Position numbers and translations under genes: made by a program. The notes beneath the pieces are model-generated. The model ran no database searches and was not told the DNA's origin. It saw only the letters and a program-made list of their open reading frames with translations. Shown here piece after piece: positions 26,340-35,086 of a DNA stretch of 64,000 nt (the first letter of the stretch is position 1; the number at the start of each line of letters is the position of its first letter). Origin of the DNA: Haloarchaeobius amylolyticus (lineage in GTDB: Archaea > Halobacteriota > Halobacteria > Halobacteriales > Natrialbaceae); contig NZ_JANHDH010000003.1 in assembly GCF_026616195.1 (NCBI RefSeq), forward strand, positions 248,001 through 312,000, in the 5' to 3' direction.

Positions 26340-26966
26340 ATGGAGGAAGACACGCCGACGGACGCCGGTGGGGGCGGCCGTGGCAAGGTCGCCAGGCTCA
26401 TCGCGCAGTACGGGCTCGCCCCCGAGGTCGGCGAAGACATGGTCGAGCAGTGGACGGCAGAGGGCGACCAGCGCACGAGCCTCCGTGACCTCGCCGACCA
26501 GTTCAACCGCCGGCTGCTGCGAGCCGCACTCGAGAGCGACGGTGAACACGTGCGCGATAGTCAGGTCGAGTCGTACTACCGGCGGTTACGCCACGCCGAC
26601 CTCACCGCCGGGGAGCGGGTCGAACTCGAACAGGAACTGGCGGGTCGCGGTGTCGATATCGACCAGCTCGAGACCGATTTCGTCTCGTACCAGTCCATCC
26701 GGACGTTCGTCAAGAACCGCGGCGCAGAGTACGTCCAGGCAGGTGACGAGGCCCAGTTAGCGCGAGACGCCGAGAGCATCGAACGGCTCCGCTCCCGGCT
26801 GCAGTCGGTGACGACGGACCGCCTCGACCGCCTCGACCGCACTGACCGCATCGAACTGGGCGAGTACTCCCTGCTCGTCGACGTGCAGGTGTTCTGTGAG
26901 GACTGCGGGACGCAGTTCGACGTCGTCGACCTGCTCGAGAACGGTGGCTGTGCGTGCGATTCCTAA
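26340..26966 (+). CDS. rdfA: Rod-determining factor RdfA-like protein (orphan copy)
   Basis: A 208-residue protein of the haloarchaeal RdfA family, needed in Haloferax relatives for rod-shaped cells. Family marks are the N-terminal KVARLIAQYGL, the SLRDLADQFNRRLL segment, VDIDQLETDFVSYQSIRTFV, and the C-terminal zinc-like end VFCEDCGTQFDVVDLLENGGCAC. It aligns throughout with the protein at 49588-50205 in this window but has no SMC-related gene beside it. The N-terminus is extended and glycine-rich. Confidence 0.82.
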   Translation: MEEDTPTDAGGGGRGKVARLIAQYGLAPEVGEDMVEQWTAEGDQRTSLRDLADQFNRRLLRAALESDGEHVRDSQVESYYRRLRHADLTAGERVELEQELAGRGVDIDQLETDFVSYQSIRTFVKNRGAEYVQAGDEAQLARDAESIERLRSRLQSVTTDRLDRLDRTDRIELGEYSLLVDVQVFCEDCGTQFDVVDLLENGGCACDS

Positions 26967-27069
26967 CTCGAACAGGCTCGCGATGGGCATAACAGACGTA
27001 CGCCTGTTAGGGTAGTCGGATTGATTCACGCCAGCAGATCGACCGAGGACGGGACGCGGAAACCGCAGG

Positions 27070-27837
27070 TCAGGAGAGGGAGATCTCGAGTTCGAACTCG
27101 TTGGCGACCCCGAGCAGGATGTTCGGGAGTTCGGTCCGGAAGCGCTCCTCGTCGACGCGGTTCGCGGGGCTGGCGACGCTGAACGCGCCGACGACCTGCC
27201 CGTCTGCACCCTGGACCGGCACGCCGACCGCCTTCACGCCGTCGAGTTGTTCCTCCTCGTTGAACGCGATTCCTCTCTCGCGAATCTCGGCGAGTTCGTC
27301 GAGCAGCGCCTCCAGGTCGTTGATGGTGTTGTCGGTCCGGCTCGGGAGCCCCCACTTCTCGGCGATCTCCCGCACGCGGAACTCCGGGAGCTGAGAGAGC
27401 AGGGCCTTGCCGGAGGCGGTCTGGTGGAGGTGGAACCGCTTCCCGATGGTCGAGTACTTCCAGACCGCGTGCTTCCCGGAGTAGGTGTGGAGGTAGACGC
27501 CCCGGCCGTTCTCCTCGACGACGAAGACCGCCCGACACTCGGTCTCCCCGGCGAGTTGTTCGGTGTAGGAATCCGCGATGCGGTACGCCTCGCGGCGGTT
27601 CCCGACGTAATCCCCCAGCGCGAGGAACTTGAGACTGAGGTGGTAGACGTCGCCGTCCTTGACCACGTACTCGGCCTCCCGGAGCGTCGTGAGGTGCGCG
27701 TGCATCGTACTGGGGGCGACACCCATCTCCTCGGCGAGTTCCGTCACCCGGGCACCGTCCATCGCTCGAAGCGTCTCGACGACCTCGAGTGAGGTCTGGG
27801 TCGTCTGCAGCGTGCGTCCGCCGTCCTGTGTAGCCAT
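27070..27837 (-). CDS. IclR family transcriptional regulator
   Basis: A 255-residue IclR protein: winged helix at about residues 15-75 (VTELAEEMGVAPSTMHAHLTTL), and an effector domain with HQTASGKALLSQLP and VASPANRVDEERF. It lies upstream of a 545-base non-coding region that precedes the beta-keto acid cleavage enzyme, its most plausible target. A minus-strand TTTTATATACTG element lies about 20-32 bases before the ATG. Confidence 0.9.
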   Translation of the reverse strand: MATQDGGRTLQTTQTSLEVVETLRAMDGARVTELAEEMGVAPSTMHAHLTTLREAEYVVKDGDVYHLSLKFLALGDYVGNRREAYRIADSYTEQLAGETECRAVFVVEENGRGVYLHTYSGKHAVWKYSTIGKRFHLHQTASGKALLSQLPEFRVREIAEKWGLPSRTDNTINDLEALLDELAEIRERGIAFNEEEQLDGVKAVGVPVQGADGQVVGAFSVASPANRVDEERFRTELPNILLGVANEFELEISLS

Positions 27838-28382
27838 ACCATGGGAATCGGCTGGTCAGTATATAAAATTCCGCCTTCGCGAATCGTCGTCTGTAGAGCG
27901 TCACTGTGACAACTATTGACAGGGGCGGTTCGCCCGGACGTGGCCCCACCGGCCGGGTGTCAGTATATAAGATTCAGTCTGGTCGAATTCGCTACGGTCG
28001 TAGTAAGTATTCGAGACCAGTACGGTTCGTCCGGAATCCGTGGCGAAACCAGCCATGTTCGTGAGAATCTCGTGGATTCCCGGACGCTTGCGTGATTCCT
28101 GTTCCGCGCTCGCCTGTGAGACGCTCTACAGATCGTGGTCACGGGCCCGGTGTCGTAGACGATAGTCCAGCTCGAGAGTTCCGCATACTCGCTCTTCGGA
28201 GATTAGAAGCCCCAGAACGACGGCGCTGGACCTGTTACTGGAAGATACAGTCGATAGCGGCGGGTGAGCGCACGCTGATTCGGTAGAAGCGAACAAGTGC
28301 GAGAAACGGTAACGCGGCCCAATTACGCTGTCTCAGCAGTTCGAGGGCTCGATTCGGTCCGGGCTGTCGCAGCTACAGGGCC
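27838..28382. other. Long intergenic region with duplicated TATA-containing repeat
   Basis: No gene is supported in this 545-base stretch. The 12-mer GTCAGTATATAA occurs twice in the same orientation (27856-27867 and 27959-27970) with further similarity just after it. A separate inverted pair, CTGTAGAGCGTC (from 27891) and GTGAGACGCTCTACAG (28116-28131), lies about 220 bases apart. These may be regulatory sites or the ends of a decayed element. Confidence 0.45.
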
Positions 28383-29237
28383 TCAGAGGTCGAGCATCTC
28401 CCGTGCCTCGGCCGGGCTCGCGATGGGACGTTCGAGTTCGTCGGCGATCCGGGCGGTCCGGCGGACCAGTTGCGCGTTGCTCTCGGCCAGTTCCCCCTTC
28501 CGGTAGTAGACGTTGTCCTCCATGCCGACCCGGACGTGCCCGCCCATCGTGATGGCGGCCGTGGTCATCGGGAGCTGGTGCTTCCCGACGGCGAGGGCCT
28601 GCCACTCGACCGGCTCAGGCAGGTTGTCGACGAAGTTGATGAGGTTGCGCGGCCCCGGTGGCATCCCGTTCTGCATCCCGAAGATGACCGTCGCCCAGTA
28701 GGGGGCGTCGAGGAGGTCCTCCTCGATGAGGTGCTGTGCTTCGGGTATCTGCCCGGGGTTGAACAGCTCGAGTTCGGGCTTCACACCGGCATCACGCATC
28801 CGTTCGGCGTACTCCTCGTTCTGCTCGCGCGTGTTCTCGGCGGTCCGGGTCTGGCCGAAGTTGATGGGGCCGAGGTCGATGGTCGCCAGTTCCGGTCTCG
28901 GGTCCGTCTCGAGGACTGGCGCGATCCGTTCCTCGCGGGGATAGATGCCACCCCCGCCGGTCGTGAAGTTCACCAGGATGTCGTCGCAGTACTCGTCGAT
29001 GTAATCCCGCATCTCCTGGAACCGGGCCACGTCCTTGGTGTTCTCCCCCTCTTCGTCTCGTGCGTGCAGGTGAACGATGGATGCGCCCGCCTCCTCGCAC
29101 GCGGCGAGGTCCTGTGCGATCTCTTCGGGCTGTTCCGGGAGGTTCGGGTTCGCTTCCTTCCCCTGGTGTCCGCCCGTCGTGGCGACACTGATGATGAGCT
29201 TCTTCTCGAAGTAGTCGCTGTAACCACTGTACGGCAT
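28383..29237 (-). CDS. Beta-keto acid cleavage enzyme (BKACE, Kce family)
   Basis: A 284-residue zinc TIM-barrel enzyme. BKACEs condense a beta-keto acid with acetyl-CoA and release acetoacetate plus a new CoA ester. Visible marks are ISVATTGGHQGK, the zinc pair H56-x-H58 in IVHLHAR, FTTGGGG, and GGHVRVGMEDNVYYRKG carrying the third (Glu) ligand. Known substrates range from 3-keto-5-aminohexanoate to dehydrocarnitine; the sequence alone does not choose. It is divergent from an SDR that could make the keto acid. Confidence 0.87.
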   Translation of the reverse strand: MPYSGYSDYFEKKLIISVATTGGHQGKEANPNLPEQPEEIAQDLAACEEAGASIVHLHARDEEGENTKDVARFQEMRDYIDEYCDDILVNFTTGGGGIYPREERIAPVLETDPRPELATIDLGPINFGQTRTAENTREQNEEYAERMRDAGVKPELELFNPGQIPEAQHLIEEDLLDAPYWATVIFGMQNGMPPGPRNLINFVDNLPEPVEWQALAVGKHQLPMTTAAITMGGHVRVGMEDNVYYRKGELAESNAQLVRRTARIADELERPIASPAEAREMLDL

Positions 29238-29351
29238 ACGTTAGAGAGAGTGGGAATCTCGGATTAATAGTTTTGGGTGGCTCCACCACGCCCCATCCTA
29301 TCAGCCACCAATCAATCAGGCTTATTAGGGACCTCGTGTACCAGTTGAAAC
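29238..29351. promoter_or_regulatory. Divergent promoters: BKACE / SDR
   Basis: On the minus strand ACTATTAATC (about 29257-29266) lies some 20-30 bases before the BKACE start. On the plus strand GCTTATTAG (about 29319-29327) lies 25-33 bases before the SDR ATG. The close divergent spacing suggests shared control. Confidence 0.4.
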
Positions 29352-30128
29352 ATGGTATCAGGAAGCACTGCCATCGTTACCGGTGGTGGTCGCGGTATCG
29401 GCCGAGCCATCTGCCGCGAACTCGCTGCAGAGGGGGCCACCGTCGTCATCGCGGACATCGACGAGTCGGAGATGGCCGAGACCGCGGCACTTGTCGAGGA
29501 AGAAGGCGGGCGCGCGTACCCGGTGGAGACAGACCTCCGGTCGTTCGAGGACATCCAGGACACCGTCGACGAGGTGCTCGCCGAGTTCGAGTCCGTCGAC
29601 ATCCTCGTCAACAACGCCGGTATCGCGGGGCCGACCGCCGAGTGCGAGGCCGTGGATCCGGACGAGTGGGACCAGACGATGGCGGTGAACCTTCGCGGGC
29701 CGTTCCTGATGTGCCGGCAGGTACTCCCGGTCATGAAAGAGCAATCGTACGGCCGCATCGTGAACATCGCGTCCGTCACGGGGAAGCGACCGTTGACGCA
29801 GCGGACCCCCTACGCGACGAGCAAGATGGGCGTCATCGGGTTCACCCGAACCCTGGCGGCGGAGGTCGGCGAGGACGACATCAACGTGAACGCGGTCTGT
29901 CCCGGGTCGGTCGATGGGCCGCGGATCGACCGCGTGTTCGAGGCCAAGGCCGAGGCGCAGGGACGGACCTACGAGGACGTCCGGGGAGACGCCGAGGCGG
30001 AGAGCCCACGGCGGGAACTCGTCCAGAAGGAGGATGTCGCGAGGACCGTCTCGTTCCTCTGTTCGCCTGCTGCGGACAGGATCACCGGGCAGGACCTGAA
30101 CGTCTCTGCCGGGAAAGTGATGTACTGA
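29352..30128 (+). CDS. Short-chain dehydrogenase/reductase (SDR)
   Basis: A 258-residue classical SDR: TGGGRGIG cofactor motif (residues 10-17), NNAG (87-90), S141 and catalytic Y154-x3-K158 (YATSK). These enzymes interconvert an alcohol and a ketone with NAD(P). Its divergent partner is the BKACE gene, so it may oxidise a beta-hydroxy acid to the beta-keto acid that BKACE cleaves; this is inferred from position. Confidence 0.85.
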   Translation: MVSGSTAIVTGGGRGIGRAICRELAAEGATVVIADIDESEMAETAALVEEEGGRAYPVETDLRSFEDIQDTVDEVLAEFESVDILVNNAGIAGPTAECEAVDPDEWDQTMAVNLRGPFLMCRQVLPVMKEQSYGRIVNIASVTGKRPLTQRTPYATSKMGVIGFTRTLAAEVGEDDINVNAVCPGSVDGPRIDRVFEAKAEAQGRTYEDVRGDAEAESPRRELVQKEDVARTVSFLCSPAADRITGQDLNVSAGKVMY

Positions 30129-30214
30129 AGCGGTTTCTTCGCCTGTCTGTTCCTGTCGAGGCCCACATCGAGAGCGGTATCCCATACAGAGTAGTATAAT
30201 TCCACAAACATAAT

Positions 30215-30222
30215 CTTTAAAT
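30215..30222 (+). promoter_or_regulatory. TATA-like element of the ABC importer operon
   Basis: CTTTAAAT lies 33-40 bases before the ATG at 30255 of the binding-protein gene. Confidence 0.45.
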
Positions 30223-30254
30223 GGGTATGCTCGCATCTTCATGTTGTTCACTAC

Positions 30255-31604
30255 ATGGCAAGAGATAACAGCAGCCACTCTCGGCGGTCCTTCATGAAGC
30301 GGACCGTCGCAGGTGGGACGACCATGGGGCTCGGCGCGATGGCAGGGTGTACCGGAGACTCTGGAAATACGAGTAACGACGGCGGCGGAGGCGGCGGTGG
30401 CGGTGGCGGTGGCGGCGGTGGGTCGGGTGGTGGCGGCGGTGGAAAGTCCATGGCCAGCATCACTCGCCTCTCCAACGCGTACTGGGGTTCCTGGGTCAAG
30501 GGATACAAAGAGGCCGCCGAGGCCCTCGGGTACGAGACCAACGTCCAGCTCAACGACGGGAAACTGAGCAAGCAGATCCAGCAGGTCGACTCGGGCATCG
30601 CGAACAACGTGGACCTCATCATGGGACAGGCGTTCACCAACTCCGGTGTTCCGCCGATCGCGGAGGCAGCCGTCGAAGCAGGCGTGCCCCTGACCATGCT
30701 GTGGACCATCGACAAGTGGTACACGCCGGAGGACGCGGGCGACGAGTTCGTCCAGTTCTTCATGCCCAACGCGATCAACAACGGCTACACCGCGGCGAAG
30801 GCCCTGTTCGAGGCGATGGGCGGGAGCGGCAACATCGTCCACATCGAGGGCGTTCGCGGGAACGCGGCCAACACCGGGCGCAACCTCGGGCTCGACAAGG
30901 CGATGAAGGAGTACCCGGACATCAACCTCCTGGCACCGCCGCAGCAGGGTCGGTGGGTCAAGTCCGAGTCACGGAAGGTCATGTCCGACTTCGTCTCCCA
31001 GTTCGGCGACGACATCGACGGCGTGTTCGGCCAGAACGACGCTGTCGGTCTCGGTGCACTCACCATCGCAGAGGAGAACGACCTCGACGTCGAGGTCGTC
31101 GGAATCGACGGCATCCCGGAAGCGCTCGACCTCGTCGAAGAGGGTCGGTTCACCGCCTCCGTCTCCTCTCTCGGCCCCTGGCAGGGTGGCTGGTGTCTGG
31201 TCAAGGCACACGACTTCGCGAACGGCTGGCGGCCCAAGCCAGGCGAGCGCATGATGCTGCACGGCAGTCCGCTGCTCGTGAAGGAGACGAGCGAGTTCGA
31301 CATGATCGAGACGCTCCCCGTCATCGACGCCGGAGAGTTCAACGAACTCATCTTCGAAGGCGACTCCACTCCCTACGACTGGGAGAAGATGTCCGTCGTG
31401 GAAGCAGGTGAGGACGAGTGGGACCCCCAGAACTCACTCGTTCCCATCCGGAAGGAGGACATGGTCGCCCCCGGCCTCCTCAACTGGAAAGAGGAGAACC
31501 GTCCGAGCGGCTACGAGATCCCGTCCGTGTACTCCGACTCGGGAGCCATGGACGAGGTCGAACAGATGTACGCGGACCACTTCCAGACCAACCCACTCCA
31601 GTGA
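30255..31604 (+). CDS. ABC substrate-binding lipoprotein, ribose/xylose-type (Tat-exported)
   Basis: A 449-residue protein with a twin-arginine signal (SRRSFMKRT), a lipobox ending MAGC (Cys about residue 32), then an unusually long glycine tract (about residues 43-65), typical of a flexible surface tether in haloarchaeal lipoproteins. The mature part is a type I periplasmic-binding fold (peripl_BP_4 type: VDLIMGQAFTNSGVPPI, GVFGQNDAVGLGALTIA, VVGIDGIPEALDLV). It captures a sugar-like or small polar ligand and feeds the ATPase and permease encoded next. Confidence 0.88.
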   Translation: MARDNSSHSRRSFMKRTVAGGTTMGLGAMAGCTGDSGNTSNDGGGGGGGGGGGGGGSGGGGGGKSMASITRLSNAYWGSWVKGYKEAAEALGYETNVQLNDGKLSKQIQQVDSGIANNVDLIMGQAFTNSGVPPIAEAAVEAGVPLTMLWTIDKWYTPEDAGDEFVQFFMPNAINNGYTAAKALFEAMGGSGNIVHIEGVRGNAANTGRNLGLDKAMKEYPDINLLAPPQQGRWVKSESRKVMSDFVSQFGDDIDGVFGQNDAVGLGALTIAEENDLDVEVVGIDGIPEALDLVEEGRFTASVSSLGPWQGGWCLVKAHDFANGWRPKPGERMMLHGSPLLVKETSEFDMIETLPVIDAGEFNELIFEGDSTPYDWEKMSVVEAGEDEWDPQNSLVPIRKEDMVAPGLLNWKEENRPSGYEIPSVYSDSGAMDEVEQMYADHFQTNPLQ

Positions 31605-31631
31605 ACGTCGTCACCTCGTTCCCCGAGAACT

Positions 31632-33209
31632 ATGTCGAATAATATGACACAACGCGCTGCACCCGACGACGAGCTATCGGCACAACGAGAGAGTGAATCC
31701 AGCCTCCGCGTCCGGGATATCTCGAAATCGTTCCGGCACGTCACCGCACTCGACGGCGTCTCCCTTCACATCGACAAGGGTGAAGTGGTGGGACTCGTGG
31801 GCGAGAACGGAGCTGGGAAGAGCACGCTCCTGAACATCCTCACCGGAGTGTTGCAACCCGACAGGGGTGAGATCACCATCGACGGGCAGTCGGTGACGCT
31901 CTCGAATCCCAGCGAGGCCGCCGAGTACGGTGTCTCGCTGGTCCATCAAGAACAGGACGTCATCCCGAACCTCAAGGGCTACGAGAACCTGTTCCTGGCC
32001 AGGGAGTCGTCCCGGTTCGGTGTTCTCAGACAGAGCGAGATGAGCGAACAGGCACAGGCGTTCGTCGACGACCTCGGTATCGACATCGACGTCGACGAGT
32101 ACGTCAAGGACTACTCGTTCAACGAGCGCCAGATGCTCGAGATCGCCAAAGCGTTCCACCGCTCGAGCAGATCTGACAACCCCGTCATCCTGCTCGACGA
32201 ACCCACGGCTGGGCTCGAGGAGGCGGGGCGAGAACTCCTGTTCGAGCGCATCGACGACCTTCGGGACAAGGCGACCTTCGTGTTCGTCTCCCACGAGCTC
32301 GACGAAGTACTGCAGGTCACAGACCGGGTCTACGTCCTGAAGGACGGCGAGCTCGTCCACGAGGTGCCGGCAGCCGACGCGACACAGGACCTGCTCCAGG
32401 AGAAGATGGTCGGGCGTGAGAGCTCGTCGGAGTACTACAAGATCCCTGACCAGCGGGACGAGTCTTCCCTTGGAGAACCCACGATGCAGGTCGAAGGACT
32501 CCGGTCCGAGCAGGAGGACATCGGCCCACTCTCCTTCTCCGTCAGCGAAGGGGAGATATTCGGCATCGTCGGGGTCGAAGGGTCCGGTAAAGAACGGCTC
32601 GGGCGGCTGCTCGCCGGGGACCTCCCCGCCAGCGACGGCACGATACGTATCGACGGTGAGTCCGTCGAGACCGGGTCCGTCGCAGAGATGGTCGAAGCCG
32701 GTGTCGGGTACGTGCCGAAGGACCGCAAGACAGAGGGACTATTGCTGTTCCAGTCTGTGGTCAACAACACGTCACTGGCTGCCGTCCGGACCATGAACGG
32801 CCGGCTCCCACTGCTGGACCTCGACAGCGAGGTCGAGATGACCGAGGAGGCCATCGAGGAACTGAACATCAAGACACCCGGTCGTGAGGCCCTGGTCCAC
32901 GGACTGAGTGGCGGCAATCAACAGAAGGTCGTCCTCGCCCGGTGGCTCGCCCAGGATTCCTCGGTGCTGGTCGTCGACAACGTCACCAGGGGCGTCGACG
33001 TCGGTGCGAAGGAGGAGGTGTACCGGCTCTGCCGTGAACTGACCCAGAAGGGCGTCTCCATCGTCTTCATCGGTGACGAGCTTCCCGAAGTCATCGGGAT
33101 GTCCAACCGTATCGCCGTCATGCGGAAAGGACGACTCGACGAGGACATCTTCGACGCGTCGCCCGGAAACAAACCGACCGAAGAAGAACTGATACAGCGG
33201 ATGATCTAA
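31632..33209 (+). CDS. ABC importer ATPase with two nucleotide-binding domains (RbsA/XylG type)
   Basis: A 525-residue double ATPase. Domain 1 has Walker A GENGAGKST and Walker B VILLDEPTAG, with a divergent signature (YSFNERQ). Domain 2 has Walker A GVEGSGKER, the signature LSGGNQQK and a Walker B ending VVDNVTRGVD, in which DN replaces DE. Such asymmetry, with one weaker site, is usual for this subfamily. It starts 28 bases after the binding-protein gene and ends 2 bases before the permease. Confidence 0.9.
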   Translation: MSNNMTQRAAPDDELSAQRESESSLRVRDISKSFRHVTALDGVSLHIDKGEVVGLVGENGAGKSTLLNILTGVLQPDRGEITIDGQSVTLSNPSEAAEYGVSLVHQEQDVIPNLKGYENLFLARESSRFGVLRQSEMSEQAQAFVDDLGIDIDVDEYVKDYSFNERQMLEIAKAFHRSSRSDNPVILLDEPTAGLEEAGRELLFERIDDLRDKATFVFVSHELDEVLQVTDRVYVLKDGELVHEVPAADATQDLLQEKMVGRESSSEYYKIPDQRDESSLGEPTMQVEGLRSEQEDIGPLSFSVSEGEIFGIVGVEGSGKERLGRLLAGDLPASDGTIRIDGESVETGSVAEMVEAGVGYVPKDRKTEGLLLFQSVVNNTSLAAVRTMNGRLPLLDLDSEVEMTEEAIEELNIKTPGREALVHGLSGGNQQKVVLARWLAQDSSVLVVDNVTRGVDVGAKEEVYRLCRELTQKGVSIVFIGDELPEVIGMSNRIAVMRKGRLDEDIFDASPGNKPTEEELIQRMI

Positions 33210-33211
33210 CA

Positions 33212-34213
33212 ATGAGCGGAAACACGCAAGAGAACACGATTTCGAAGTGGATAGCCGAACAACGAGACCAACGGACACTCCAGGACTGGATCATCGACGT
33301 CGGCCCCTTCGCCATGTTGATCGTCCTGGGTATCGTGTTCTCCCTGCAGTCGGAGAACTTCCTCACCTACGGGAACCTGATCACGAACGTCGCGAAGAAC
33401 AGTGCGTTCCTGTTGCTCGTCGCACTGGCGGGGACGTTCCCCATCCTGCAACAGAGTATCGACCTCTCGGTCGCACAGCTCGTGACGCTCACCGGGGTCG
33501 TCGCCGCTGTCCTCGTGGGCGACTACGGGGTCCTCGCGCTGGTCATCGCCGTTGTCGTCGGCATGCTCGCTGGCGCCATCAACGGGCTCGTGTTCACCAA
33601 GCTCAAGGTGCCGTCGTTCCTGGTCACCCTGGGTACCCTCTCGATCATGGGTGGGCTCGCCCTCATCGTGACCGACGGCTCGTCCATCACGTTCCGGAAC
33701 GACACCGTCCGGAACATCGCCACCGGCGAATGGATACCTGGGATTCCGAACCTCGTGATGTGGGGCCTGCTGTTCTACGGCTTCACCGTGTTCCTCGCCT
33801 GGCGGACCAAGTTCGGGCGCTACTGTTATGCCCTCGGTGAGAACGAGCGCGTCGTCGAACTCGCCGGGGCGAAGGTCGACCGGTACAAGATCTACCCGTT
33901 CATCCTCTCTGGTCTGCTCTGTGGGGTTGCTGGCGCGCTGCTCGCCGCCCGCATCTCCTCGGGGTCTGCACAGATGGGCGAAGGGTTCCTGCTGCCGAGC
34001 ATCGCGGCCATCGTCATGGGTGGGACCGCGCTGACCGGCGGTGTCGGCGGCCCCCACCGGACGCTCCTCGGCGTCCTCGTCATCGCCGTGCTGCAGAACG
34101 GTATGAACCTCACCGCGGTCGACCCATTCATCCAGGAGATCGTCCTGGGCGTCGTCGTGGTCGCTGCGGTCGCCCTGTCCATCGACCGTCGCAAGATCGA
34201 CGTGGTGAAGTGA
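33212..34213 (+). CDS. ABC importer permease (RbsC/AraH type)
   Basis: A 333-residue membrane protein with about eight to ten helices and family segments GTFPILQQSIDLSVAQLVTL, LKVPSFLVTLGTLSIMGGLA and ALGENERVVELAGAKVDRYK, the cytoplasmic EAA-like coupling loop. One permease gene is enough, since this class works as a homodimer. It completes the binding protein-ATPase-permease operon. Confidence 0.9.
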   Translation: MSGNTQENTISKWIAEQRDQRTLQDWIIDVGPFAMLIVLGIVFSLQSENFLTYGNLITNVAKNSAFLLLVALAGTFPILQQSIDLSVAQLVTLTGVVAAVLVGDYGVLALVIAVVVGMLAGAINGLVFTKLKVPSFLVTLGTLSIMGGLALIVTDGSSITFRNDTVRNIATGEWIPGIPNLVMWGLLFYGFTVFLAWRTKFGRYCYALGENERVVELAGAKVDRYKIYPFILSGLLCGVAGALLAARISSGSAQMGEGFLLPSIAAIVMGGTALTGGVGGPHRTLLGVLVIAVLQNGMNLTAVDPFIQEIVLGVVVVAAVALSIDRRKIDVVK

Positions 34214-34526
34214 GCGCACCGGGCGCTCCTCTTCGCGGCGACTGACCGACCTTCGTCTACGACGTCGTTCCGTATTTTCAGCTCACCAGTTCGACGCGGC
34301 TCTCGGTAGACGGTAACAGATTCTTGCTGCAGACCGGTGCGTCTCGTTCCAGTCCTCATCGCACCGACCGACGCGATGCCGCCCGGTGTATCGTGGGTCC
34401 CGTCGGTGGTCGAGTTGGCTCGCCGTCACACTGCTCACACTGGGCTGTACCCGACGGAGTGCGGTACGGAAGAAGAGAGGTCCCGAGTCGTCGCCGCGCT
34501 CTCTGGGCCGGCCTCGGCGAGGAGTA
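34214..34526. other. Intergenic region after the ABC operon
   Basis: This 313-base stretch lies between the convergent ends of the permease and VOC genes. I see no gene, repeat or clear terminator in it beyond one short T-rich tract (about 34270-34280). Confidence 0.4.
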
Positions 34527-35021
34527 CTACGCGTCCCGGTTGCTGTATATCCGCTCGTGGCTGTGCGAGTAGATCTCCAGCAGGTTGCCGTACGGGTCCT
34601 TGCAGTACGTCAGGGTGTACTCGTCGTCGTCCTCGAAAATCTCCCACACCTCCGAGTAGTGGTCGCCGCCGTGTTCGTCGATGCGTGCGGCGAGTCCCTC
34701 GACGTCTGGGTCGATGACACACAGGTGGAACAACCCTGCTCGAGTCGGGTCCGGCTCCGAGTGAGCGCCCGTGGAGGTGAACTCGAACAGCTCGATTCCG
34801 ATCTGATTGCCTGTGGCGAGATGTGCAAAGCGCATCGTCTCGAATTCGCCGAGGAGATTCGCCGCCTGTCGACCGCCGTATCCTTCGTCGGCCGTTATCT
34901 CGTCGGGACCCTTGACGTGGCTGAACCCGAGGACGTCACAGTACCAGTCGATCGCTTCGTCGAGGTCCGGAACGGTGAGCCCGACGTGGGCGAGGCCACG
35001 CGGATATGCTGATTCGGACAT
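34527..35021 (-). CDS. VOC (glyoxalase/dioxygenase) superfamily protein
   Basis: A 164-residue protein with the paired beta-alpha-beta-beta-beta folds of the vicinal oxygen chelate group: GLAHVGLTVPDLDEAIDWYCDVLGF at the start and LFHLCVIDPDVEGLAARI in the second half, ending YCKDPYGNLLEIYSH. H12, E78 or nearby, H124-region and the final E are candidate metal ligands. The reaction (isomerase, lyase, dioxygenase or epimerase) cannot be chosen. It is the last of five minus-strand oxidoreductase-like genes. Confidence 0.8.
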   Translation of the reverse strand: MSESAYPRGLAHVGLTVPDLDEAIDWYCDVLGFSHVKGPDEITADEGYGGRQAANLLGEFETMRFAHLATGNQIGIELFEFTSTGAHSEPDPTRAGLFHLCVIDPDVEGLAARIDEHGGDHYSEVWEIFEDDDEYTLTYCKDPYGNLLEIYSHSHERIYSNRDA

Positions 35022-35086
35022 TCCGTGCCAAGAGATGCCACACAGTATCAAATAGTTTCGGATTCAGCTACCCCCGCAGACGGCGT

